Of a stretch of 21,824 nt of DNA, positions 10,929 through 18,499 are shown piece after piece; within the stretch, counting starts at the first letter, position 1, and every line of letters starts with the position of its first letter. The notes beneath the pieces were generated by a model. The model was given only the letters and a program-made list of their open reading frames with translations. It was not told the origin of the DNA and ran no database searches. Both the position numbers and the translations under genes were made by a program. The DNA is from Bacteroidota bacterium (GTDB lineage Bacteria > Bacteroidota > Bacteroidia > AKYH767-A > OLB10), in the NCBI GenBank assembly GCA_016713445.1, contig JADJPB010000019.1, positions 1-21,824 of the forward strand. Direction: 5' to 3'.

Positions 10929-12417
10929 AAAAACTAGGCCTTTCACTATTTTTATTTTTACATACAACAGTTTCTTTTGGACAAGGTTTCTATAATCATC
11001 AATGGTTGCTCGGAAGTTATAATTTCTTACAAGATCCAAAAGGAAGATTAGTATTTGATTCGATTTCATATACTCATTTTCCTGAGTTTAGAAAAATGTC
11101 ATTTAAAGGAACCGAAGCCACCATTTGTGACGCGCAAGGCAATTTTTTGATGAGCAGCAACGGCATTTGGATTGCAAATGCTAATAATGATACGATGCTG
11201 AATGGTTCAGGGTTGAATCCAAATGGAATTACTCCAAGTTGGCCATTTGGGTTTCCTTTTACTTTTAATAATATTATTTTAACTTATCCTGGTGATTCTC
11301 ATAAATACGTCCTATTTCATCACACAGGAACAACTATTGGAGCTTATCCTCCTGCTCTTGAATTATATTATTCAATAGTTGATATCACGGGTGATGGTGG
11401 TCTTGGTGAAGCAATTTTAAAAAATCAAATTGCTTTTTCAGATACAATGGGCTGGGGTATTGGAGCATGTAAGCACGCAAACGGCAGGGATTGGTGGATT
11501 GTAATGCAAAAGGATAATAGTGATATTGTATTTAAATTGTTATACACACCAAATGGAATTCAATCAATATCTTCTCAATCGCTGGGAGTAACAGCATCTA
11601 TCGGAATGACACGCCAATTAACATTTTCGCAGGATGGTACAAAATTTCTCACGAATAAAACAGATGGAGGTACAGTTGTAGATAATATTATTCAGATACT
11701 TGATTTTGACAGATGTACTGGTATGTTTACTAACCCACGAGAAATTGATATTTAAGATGGAAGTATTGGATGGGGCTTGCATTTAGTCCAAATAGTGAAT
11801 ATGTATATGCAAATAGTAGTGTTCATGTGTTTCAAATAAACATCGATAGTTTAACTGTAGACACCGTTGCAACTTATGACGGCTTCATTTCTCCTCCAGG
11901 TCAAACTTGTTGCGCCACTTCCTTTTGGAATATGTACTTGGCCGCAAACGGAAAAATTTATATAACTAGTGGCAGTGGTGTGCAACATCTTCACGAAATG
12001 AATTATCCCGATAGTGCAGGGCTTGCCTGTGATGTTCAACAACATGCTATAAATCTCGGGTATGCTCAATTAAGAGCTGTTCCCAATCACCCCAACTATA
12101 ACTTAGGTCCTGTGGTGGGAAGTGTATGCGATACTTTAAGTGTTGGAATTGAAGAACAGGAATATGATTTTCATTTTGGGATTTTTCCTAATCCTACCGA
12201 GTCGGGTTTTGTTAAATTCGTATACCTTTTACCTCAGAATAAAAGCGGTGAATTAAACATATATTCCATTACAGGCCAGCTGGTGCATAAACAGTATTTA
12301 CCGCCTTGGTCGAGTTTACAATTAATGGATTTGTCGAAATTATCGGGAGGTATTTATACTTGTATTATCACTAGTGGAGTGAATAGGGCTGTAAAGAAAT
12401 TAGTAGTGATAAAATGA
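10509..12417 (+). repeat. Tandem duplication, copy A
   Basis: Copy A of a ~1.9-kb direct repeat. It covers the last ~140 codons of the beta-helix gene (from TGAAACTATTTTACAAATAG) plus the whole first propeller gene. Copy B starts at 12422 with TGAATCTATTTTACAAATAG, an offset of 1,913 bp. The copies match along their length at both DNA and protein level, with uneven divergence. Confidence 0.85.
10925..12417 (+). CDS. Secreted propeller-like protein A with T9SS sorting domain (one break)
   Basis: About 497 residues. Signal peptide MKKLGLSLFLFLHTTVSFGQ, then FYNHQWLLGSYNF, EATICDAQGNFLMSSNGIWI, YKYVLF/YPGDSHKYVLFHH-type blades, ACKHANGRDWWIVMQKD, RQLTFSQDGTKFL, SIGWGLAFSPNSEYVYA and CCATSFWNMYLAANGKIYIT. 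The recurring FSxDG/FSPN...YVY strands suggest a beta-propeller (inference, not proven). The C-terminal sorting domain has FPNPTESGFVKFVY, GELNIYSITGQLVH and LSGGIYTCIITSG. The reading is interrupted at 11753-11775 by a TAA and by a G4 run (11772-11775) that should be G5; copy B reads through the same place. It begins inside the stop of the previous gene and ends in another ATGA (12414-12417), implying translational coupling. Likely surface-exposed; ligand unknown. Confidence 0.85.
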
Positions 12418-12841
12418 GGTGTGAATCTATTTTACAAATAGCTATTCAGTGTCCATATTCTGGAGGTGCAGCGGTAAGCACAGCGCTTACTTTCGTTTCT
12501 TTATTAAACGATACAATGGAATATGGAGACGATGCCATCTGTGGAGTTATGGGTATTTTTAGATTACAAAATACAAAAGAAAAGATTGCAGAAAACCAAA
12601 TAACGATGTTTCCAAACCCTAGTACAGGAGTGGTTCAAGTGGTATTTGAAGGCTTAGATGGAGACAAAATAAATGTAGAAGTTTTTGATGTTTTAGGAAA
12701 GCTCATTTTTACTAAAAAGATGCTTACAAACTCTAATACAATTTCACTTACGATCAATAATTTTAATAACGGATTATACAACGTAAAACTATTTGATCAA
12801 CTAGGGAATCATGTTACAGGAAAATACTGCTCAACAAATGA
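12414..12841 (+). CDS. Orphan T9SS sorting-domain ORF (duplicated C-terminus of the beta-helix protein)
   Basis: About 141 residues with no signal peptide. After MRCES it follows the C-terminus of the beta-helix protein: ILQIAIQCPYSGGAAVSTA, LLNDTMEYGDDAICGVMGIF, MFPNPSTGVVQVVFEG, VEVFDVLGKLIF, NFNNGLYNVKLFDQLGNH. In the window it ends in TGKYC because the A-run at 12821-12824 is one base shorter than in copy A. With five A's it would end TGKILLNK-TGA, overlapping the next start (ATGA, 12838-12841) as in copy A. Its ATG overlaps the preceding stop. A sorting domain without a signal peptide cannot reach the Por translocon by the known route, so this is either a duplication by-product kept open for coupling or a fragment. 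ORF and homology firm; function unknown. Confidence 0.7.
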
Positions 12842-14323
12842 TAAAGTTAAATCTCACTTTCTTTTTATTTTTCTCCTTTACCATTTCCTTTGGTCAAGGT
12901 TTCTATAACCATCAGTGGTTATTGGGAAGTTATTTTTTTATTCAAGACCCAAAAGGAAGAATCGTATTCGATTCGAGTACATATAATCATATTCCGGAAT
13001 TTAGAAAAATGGTATTTCAAGGCACTGAAGCCACCATTTGTGACGCACAAGGAAATTTTGATGAGTAGCAATGGAATTTGGATTGCAAATGCTAATAATG
13101 ATACGATGCTGAACGGTTCAGGGTTGAATCCAAATTCATTTACTAGCTCATGGCCATTTGGTCAGGTTATTACACATGGGAATATCATTATTACCCATCC
13201 TGGAGATTCAGACAAATTTATTTTGTTTCACCAAACTGGCGACTCGTTAAACAATGTACCATCAACTGAATTGTATTATTCAATCATAGATATGAGTCTT
13301 GACGGTGGGCTTGGAAGTGTGACTAGTCAAAAAAATATCATTCTATTCCAAGACACTCTTAGTTGGGGATTGGCAGCTTGTAAGCATGCTAATGGTAGAG
13401 ACTGGTGGGTTGTTGCTATGAAGGACAACTCAGATATAATTTACAAAATATTAATTACACCTCAAGGGATTTACAATGTTTCAACCCAACATTTAAATAT
13501 AGCTCCAGCTCTCGGAGCTTCTATGCAGTTGAGTTTTTCGAAAGATGGACAATATTTCATATGTTCTAAAACGGATGGAGGGATTGTAAAAGATCATTTT
13601 ATCAGAGTAGTAAATTTTGACAGATGTTCGGGATATTTTTCTAACCCAAAAGTTTTTGATGTATCCGGCTCAATTGGTTGGGGATTAACATTTAGTCCAT
13701 CTGGAAAATATGCATATGCGTGCAGTAGTACAAAAATATATCAGTTAAATATAGACAGTCTCACAATTGATACTGTCGCTTATTATGATGGCTTCATCTC
13801 ACCTCCAAATTTAACTTGTTGTGCAACCACATTTTGGAATATGTATTTAGCGGCAAATGGAAAAATATACATTACGAGTGGAAGCGGAGTGCAACATCTA
13901 CACGAAATGAATTTTCCCGATAGTGCCGGACTAGCTTGTGATGTACAACAACATGCGATCAATCTTGGGTATGCTCAATTAAGAGCTGTCCCCAATCACC
14001 CTAATTATAATTTAGGTCCTGTATTGGGTAGTGCATGTGATACTTTAACAAGTTTATCAGAAATAAAACACGATTTTAAATTTAGCCTTTCACCCAACCC
14101 CACAAGTGATGGATATATAAAACTAGTTTATCTCTTGCCTCAAAATAAGAAAGGAGTGTTTGAAGTGTATAACATGACAGGACAAAGAGTTTATGAAATG
14201 AATTTACCACCATGGAGTACGCTTCAGTTTGTAAAAATACCCGAGTTCAGTAATGGAGTGTACACTTGTGTGATTAGGAGTGGGTATGAGCGGTCTGCCA
14301 CCAAGCTAGTGTTGATGCGATGA
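12422..14323 (+). repeat. Tandem duplication, copy B
   Basis: Second copy of the ~1.9-kb module (see 10509-12417): the C-terminal fragment of the beta-helix gene plus the second propeller gene. The boundary falls 5 nt after copy A's stop codon. The best preserved patch is 13076-13135, which matches 11165-11224 at 59 of 60 bases. Confidence 0.85.
12838..14323 (+). CDS. Secreted propeller-like protein B with T9SS sorting domain (one frameshift)
   Basis: Paralogue of the protein at 10925-12417, ~495 residues. Signal peptide MIKLNLTFFLFFSFTISFGQ, then FYNHQWLLGSYFF, EATICDAQGNF, LMSSNGIWIANANNDTMLNG, ACKHANGRDWWVVAMKD, QLSFSKDGQYFICSKTDG, SIGWGLTFSPSGKYAYACSS and CCATTFWNMYLAANGKIYIT. The sorting domain is LSPNPTSDGYIKLVYLLPQ, FEVYNMTGQRVYEM, FSNGVYTCVIRSG, KLVLMR. 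One break: the T-run at 13056-13059 has four T's where copy A has six, splitting NF from LMSS. ATG 12838 is chosen because it starts the signal peptide and lies in the ATGA overlap; a longer in-frame start at 12811 would put non-hydrophobic residues before the leader. The stop again overlaps a start codon (14320-14323). Confidence 0.87.
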
Positions 14324-14427
14324 GAAGTAAATTCAGTTTTCCACTTTCCGCTTGCGACACCATGTGGCAAGGAATTGTAATGTTATTTATGGCTACAATG
14401 AAATCACAAAAAAATCCCCTTTACTAA
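14320..14427 (+). pseudogene. 35-codon vestigial ORF resembling the beta-helix protein
   Basis: ATG 14320 overlaps the propeller B stop (ATGA) and opens a 35-codon frame: MRSKFSFPLSACDTMWQGIV, then MLFMATMKSQKNPLY, stop at 14425-14427. SACDTMWQGI is identical to the beta-helix protein at 8437-8466, and the DNA matches closely (TTTCCGC.TG.GACACCATGT). LFMA with its DNA TTATTTATGGCTA also matches 8554-8566, ~90 nt further along the parent gene. So this looks like a remnant with an internal deletion. The frame ends inside the terminator hairpin. Probably non-functional. Confidence 0.6.
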
Positions 14428-14446
14428 ATTCAGCAAAGGGGATTTT
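14411..14446. terminator. Bidirectional terminator between convergent genes
   Basis: Perfect 12-bp stem AAAATCCCCTTT (14411-14422) / AAAGGGGATTTT (14435-14446) with a 12-nt loop. The A-tract on the left and T-tract on the right make it work in both directions: for the exoprotein operon (plus) and for the exported acidic protein gene ending at 14470 (minus). Confidence 0.88.
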
Positions 14447-14469
14447 CATACTTAACGCATTAATATTCT

Positions 14470-15064
14470 TCAATAATAATAATTCTTTTTAGCTTTCTTA
14501 CTTCTTTTCGTTCGCTTTGACAACTTACTATCCTTGATGATTTCATCTATCTCAGCCATGTTCCATTCAAACTCTTTATCATCTTTCATTTTCCGAATTT
14601 TAATTACTTTTTTACCTGATCCATCTTCATTGTGTTCAACACCATCTTCATCCACCCAATTAAAATTAAAGGATGCTATTTCTTCGTCTACTCCAGGTGG
14701 AATAGGCGGCATAGGGGGAACCGGAGGTGCAGGTCCATCGGGGCTAATAAAGATCACTTTCTTTTCTTCATTTCCCTTTTTATTATCGTATTTCACCATC
14801 ACTTCTTTCTTGATGGTTTTACCATCTTTTCCTTTTCCTTCAACTACTTCTACTTTCATTTCATGCTCATCCATAAAAGTTTTTATAAGCATGTCGTCGG
14901 TAGATGTAAAATTAGTGTCAATGACGGTTTTTTTTTCCATCTACCACTTTTTCTATATGCACTTTCACTGTATTTTTCTCCGAAGATTTCTTCTCCGTAG
15001 TTTGAGCAATGAGTCCGCCCGTGCAGAGCACCATTGCAAGCAACAATATCGATTTTGTTCTCAT
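14470..15064 (-). CDS. Small exported acidic protein with proline-rich linker (one frameshift)
   Basis: About 197 residues; no named family recognised. Signal peptide MRTKSILLLAMVLCTGGLIA followed by QTTEKKSS, so probably periplasmic or surface. The mature part is very charged: KVHIEKVVDGKKTVIDTNFT, EMKVEVVEGKGKDGKTIKKE, then the proline linker PAPPVPPMPPIPPG (~residues 118-131), FNFNWVDEDGVEHNEDGSGK and a basic tail SKRTKRSKKAKKNYYY. The T9 run at 14928-14936 is one base too long and splits the leader from the body; with T8 the frame is continuous. ATG 15064 starts the leader. It is divergent from the histidine kinase, and a TAnnTTTG box plus phased repeats lie just upstream, so it is probably controlled by that two-component system and may act as its envelope-stress effector or feedback partner (inference). 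Confidence 0.72.
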
Positions 15065-15088
15065 AATAATTAATTTTTTAGTTCATTG

Positions 15089-15096
15089 CAAACCTA
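15089..15096 (-). promoter_or_regulatory. Candidate -7 element for the exported acidic protein gene
   Basis: Minus-strand TAGGTTTG is a perfect TAnnTTTG box, 24 nt upstream of the ATG at 15064. There is no TTG at the usual -33 distance; instead the GTTAA repeat array begins 22 nt upstream. That arrangement suits a promoter needing an activator bound in place of the -33 contact. Confidence 0.5.
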
Positions 15097-15118
15097 GAAT
15101 TTATCAATAGCCATAACG

Positions 15119-15157
15119 GTTAATGCAGGGTTAATGCCTGTTAATGTATCGTTAAAA
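15119..15157. promoter_or_regulatory. Phased GTTAA direct-repeat array, probable response-regulator binding site
   Basis: GTTAATG at 15119, 15130 and 15140, then GTTAAAA at 15151: four direct repeats at steps of 11, 10 and 11 bp, about one helical turn each, so all lie on one DNA face. OmpR/PhoB-family regulators typically bind such 10-11 bp direct repeats as tandem dimers. The array lies in the 131-bp gap between the exported protein gene (minus) and the kinase-regulator genes (plus), between two outward-facing TAnnTTTG boxes. Repeats are directly visible; the binding protein is inferred. Confidence 0.6.
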
Positions 15158-15181
15158 ACGCATTATATCCATTACAACCAC

Positions 15182-15189
15182 TAAATTTG
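15182..15189 (+). promoter_or_regulatory. Candidate -7 element for the two-component operon
   Basis: TAAATTTG, a perfect TAnnTTTG match, lies only 6 nt before the ATG at 15196 and 41 nt before the alternative ATG at 15231. If used, either the mRNA is nearly leaderless or translation begins at 15231. No -33 TTG at the usual spacing; the last GTTAA repeat ends about 25 nt upstream. Confidence 0.35.
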
Positions 15190-15195
15190 AGGTCG

Positions 15196-16871
15196 ATGAA
15201 AAAGGTAAATTCCGATTTATAGTGATCTCGATGAGTATTGCTTTAGCAGGCCTCATTCTTTTGCAGGCCTACTGGATCAAGCATGATTTTGAAAGTAAAG
15301 CGAAGCAATTTGATGGTACGGGTGATGATGGCCATGAATAAAATTGTTGAGCAAGTGGAAGAGATAGAAAATCGTCGTTTGGTCATCAACAATTTCATAT
15401 CGCTTGAAGATTCGAATATGACTTTTGTTGGATAAATGATAGTTTACTGCATATAATTTCTTCGATTGCCATGGAGACACCCAGCCACCGTCGCCGCCGA
15501 GTCCTCCGAATGCTGCTTCCCAACTAAACAAAGCTATCGATAAAAAATTTGGAGATAAAAAATCTTTCAAAGATCATGGTTTACCGATGAGGGAGTTATC
15601 ATTTTTAAGTTAGACTCTAACATCGACATTCGAATAGAAAAGAACATCGAGCAAAAAGAAATAATTGATTTAAGCTTTGACCGCAGAGGAAATGGATTAA
15701 ATCCAGAAGATGAAATCAAAGAAAACAGATTGTTGGAAGATCAGAAAATTGAGTTGGTTGAAAAGAAAATGAAGACCAAGATAAGTTAAATTCCATCATG
15801 CGAAACTAACTTTTCAAATTGTTGATCCGCAAGGAAATATCTTTAATCGAATTTCCCAACGTAATCTAAGGCTCCATCGTTATGGCCGAAATTAAAAATC
15901 ATGATTGGATTTAGATTATAAATATGGAGTGTATCAAAAGATGACACCTAAAGTACTCTCTTTATGAGTAAAACGGAAGATAGTTTGAGTTTATTAAACA
16001 GTCCGTATCAACTTTTCACTTTTCCCCAATGATATTATCAATAGAAACGAAACCCTTTGTTTAAATTTCAATGATAAATTCAACTACATTTTAAGTAGTA
16101 TACTTTTGATGCTCTTGTTTTCGCTATATTTACAGGAATTATCATACCGGATTCGCATATACTTTAAATGTAATTCAGCAACAAAAAATTGGCTTATAAA
16201 AAATGATTTCATCAACAACATAACGCATGAGTTCAAAACTCCTATAGACACCATCGCTATAGCTAATGAGACGATACACGTGATCCTAAAGTAAGTCAAT
16301 CAGAAGAAAAATTAAGCTTTTACACCGGAATCGTGAAGGATGAAAACGAAAAGGATGTTACTCCAAGTAAAACTGTTTTGCAAATGGCTCAAATTGATAA
16401 AGTTGAAATTAAGATCAATAAGGAAAATATAAGTTTGAAAGAGGTGATTGGATCAGCTGCGGCAAGGATACCAACTCGGCGTTCAACAACGAGAAGGCAA
16501 TATTGAAATTGATTGGAAGGGTGGAGATGTTCAAATTTATGCCGATGCAAATCACATCTTGAATGTATTCATCAATCTTTTAGACAATGCCAATAAATAC
16601 AGCAATGAAGCTCCTCCCATCACGATTCAGTTTATTTCAAAGCTCAAAAATTGCGGTGGCTATAAAAGACAAGAGCATTGGAATGAGTAAGGAAGTTGTT
16701 AAACGTGTCTTTGAAACTTTCTTTAGAGCCACATCGAGGGCAACATTCATGATGTAAAGGGATTTGGTCTAGGATTGAGTTATGTAAAAGCAATCATAGA
16801 TATGCACGACGGAAATATTGAAGTACAAAGTGAGATTAGGCAAAAGTACGTTCATCGTACGATTCCAATAA
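15196..16871 (+). CDS. Membrane sensor histidine kinase (heavily frameshifted)
   Basis: Two-component sensor of ~555 residues. TM1 reads FIVISMSIALAGLILLQAYW; a long extracytoplasmic sensor domain rich in D/E/K/N follows (15280-16060), with no recognised fold; TM2 lies near 16085-16150 and leads straight into the kinase with no clear HAMP domain. HisKA: NDFINNITHEFKTPI, phosphorylated His codon 16226-16228. ATPase: FINLLDNANKYSNEA (N box), KDKSIGMSKEVVKRVFETFF (G1/F), KGFGLGLSYVKAIIDMHDG (G2), TFIVRFQ end. At least ten breaks. At the start, A5 at 15199-15203 should be A6 to give MKKGKFRF; alternatively ATG 15231 starts in the TM1 frame. The stop is 15 nt before the response regulator. The stop could instead be at 16888-16890 in another frame. 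Confidence 0.88.
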
Positions 16872-16886
16872 TCAAAATATAAGCGC

Positions 16887-17574
16887 ATGAAAGCAAAATA
16901 TTATTGAGAATGAAGATGATCTGAATTTTGGAATGTTTTGAAAAACTACCTGGAATTGAACGACTATCAGGTTACACTGGCGAGAGATGGTGTAGCCGGA
17001 GTTTGACATGTATTCTAAAGGTGGATTTGATCTCATTATTTTAGATGTCATGATGCCCAAGCAGATGGATTTTCCTTAGCAAACAAATTCGGGAAGTAGA
17101 TAAGTTAACACCGCTCTTTTTCTTAACGGCGAGGAATGAAGGAAGATATGATCACTGGTTATAGGTAGGGGCCGACGATTTCTTGACGAAGCCCTTTGAT
17201 ACTGACGTTTTTGCTTTATAAATGCAAACGGTTCTAAAACGTTCTATGGGTCTAACGGAGTTGGAAGGAAGAGACAACTTCGACATCGCACCTATCATTT
17301 CGATTATAAATTAAGGACGATCACCTCCAATGAAGGCAGTGAATCCCTATCGCCAAAGGAAGCGGAATTACTTCGACTCTTGTGCATTCATAAAAACGAT
17401 TTACTACCTCGGTCAAAAGCCTAGAAATTAATTTGGGGCGAAGGCGCTTATTTCAATGGGAGAAGCATGGATGTATTCATCACCAAACTCCGGAAGTATT
17501 TAAAGAAAGATCAGAATATTGAGATTGTAAGTCTGCATGGAAAAAGTCAGGCTCTTGTCAACAAGAACACCTAG
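16887..17574 (+). CDS. OmpR-family response regulator (heavily frameshifted)
   Basis: Partner of the upstream kinase, ~229 residues. Receiver domain: MKAKILLVENEDDLNFGMFL (acidic pocket), GFDLIILDVMMPKADGF with phospho-Asp codon 17044-17046, LFFLTARN (Thr switch) and GADDFLTKPFD (conserved Lys). C-terminal winged-helix DNA-binding domain: SLSPKEAELLRLLCIHKNDL, then IWGEGAYFNGRSMDVFITKL, RKYLKKDQNIEIVSLHGK. At least six indels lie between 16900 and 17430. Cytoplasmic transcription factor. It most likely binds the phased GTTAA repeats in front of its own operon and of the divergent exported-protein gene; that link rests on family behaviour and position. Confidence 0.9.
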
Positions 17575-17594
17575 TATTTAACAAACCTTCCAAC

Positions 17595-18095
17595 TCAAAG
17601 AGATTTTACCAACTCATCGTCCAATGGCTTTGCACGGAACGAAATCGTCGAATTAATTTGCCATTTCATCGATCAGAACTTTTCAAAAGTTCCATTTAAT
17701 TTCACCCGAAAAATCAGCGTTTTTGTTCGGTTAACCATTTGAAAAGAGGACCAATATCACCACCTTTAACGGATACTTTGACGTCAATGGAAAATTACGT
17801 TGAATTCTTCGAACAAAATAATTTGATTTCTGCATTGGATCAGGCTCTTGTCCACCGAAATTATTAGCCGGGACTCCTATCACAACAAGTTGTTTTATAC
17901 TTCTGAGATAACTCTTGTAAGGTTTCATATTGTTTAGTACTAGCCATTCGGAAGCTACATTGACAATCAGAATTTTTTACCTTTAAACTTTTGACAGATT
18001 TAATGATTACCATCCAATATCCTTTAGTTTTAAACTGATAGATGGAGTCAGTTGGATTCAAAATAAATAAGAAGGCCAGAATGAGAGTTTTTCAT
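17595..18095 (-). CDS. Exported glutathione-peroxidase-family thiol peroxidase (frameshifted)
   Basis: Reduces hydroperoxides with a Cys (or Sec) nucleophile; bacterial Cys members usually draw on thioredoxin. About 167 residues, normal for the family. The corrected minus-strand reading has leader MKKTLILAFLFILNPTDSIY, then KFKGKKILIVNVASE, KQYETLQELSQKYK, LVVIGVPANNFGGQEPG, NVTFPLTSKVSVKGGDIGPL, FKWLTEQK, GEIKWNFEKFLIDENGKLIR, KPLDDELVKSL. FGGQEP and KWNFEKFLID carry the conserved Gln and Trp/Asn of the catalytic tetrad. The nucleophile codon after NVASE falls in a damaged stretch (17935-17955), so Cys versus Sec cannot be read. ATG 18095 opens the leader, suggesting periplasmic export. The stop is 20 nt from the convergent response-regulator stop. 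Confidence 0.9.
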
Positions 18096-18097
18096 AG

Positions 18098-18128
18098 TTG
18101 CAATAATATAGAATTTAAATTACCTTTG
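18098..18128 (+). promoter_or_regulatory. Bacteroidota-type promoter for the holin-like gene
   Basis: TTG (18098-18100), a 20-nt spacer and TACCTTTG (18121-18128), a perfect TAnnTTTG match, ending 15 nt before the ATG at 18144. It sits in the 48-bp gap to the divergent peroxidase gene. Confidence 0.5.
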
Positions 18129-18143
18129 CAAATCCATACAATC

Positions 18144-18499
18144 ATGAATTTTCCTAATAAAAATAGCTTCCACTGCATTAGCAGTATTTATCTTAACCAC
18201 ACTGATGCCGGGTGTGGAAGTAAAGGAATTTACCAATGGCTGATTGTTTCTACACTTCTAGTGCTCATGAATGTTTTATGTGAAGCCGATTTTAATCTTC
18301 CTCACATTTCCTATAACAATCGTAACCGCGAGTTGTTTTATTAGTAATCAATGCTTCTATCATTTAATAACTTCTTATGTAATGAAAGATGGGTTTAAAG
18401 TAGATGGTTTTAGTGGCGATGTTATTTAGTATTGTATTATCTATGATTACCAAATTAATTGATCACTTAACCGAGACGCAGAAAGAAAAGAAGTGGTAA
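18144..18499 (+). CDS. Phage_holin_4_2 / YvlD-type small membrane protein (frameshifted)
   Basis: About 118 residues of the Phage_holin_4_2 (PF04020, YvlD) family: chromosomal four-helix inner-membrane proteins, common in Bacteroidota, of unknown role and not evidence of a prophage. The corrected reading is MNFLIKIASTALAVFILTTL, MPGVEVKEFTNALIVSTLLV, LMNVFVKPI, FLTFPITIVTAGLFLLVIN, MKDGFKVDGF and a last helix ending TKLIDHLTETQKEKKW. The MPGVxVxxF and DGFKVDGF signatures fit the family. Breaks occur near 18155, 18237, 18275, 18340 and 18405. ATG 18144 follows a good promoter. The TAA (18497-18499) directly abuts the stop of the convergent nuclease gene, with no terminator between them. Confidence 0.83.

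Noticed and set aside
14534..15073. Plus-strand open frame of 179 codons, Ser/Phe/Pro-rich
   Set aside because: Antisense to the exported acidic protein; its composition is just the reverse of K/E/D-rich codons, and the minus strand has a leader and a proper start.
15119..15157. CRISPR-like short repeats
   Set aside because: Units of 7 bp at 10-11 bp spacing with no unique spacers; this fits a regulator binding array, not CRISPR.
18144..18499. Possible prophage or lysis cassette suggested by the holin-like protein
   Set aside because: Phage_holin_4_2/YvlD proteins are common chromosomal genes, and no endolysin, integrase or structural phage gene is nearby.
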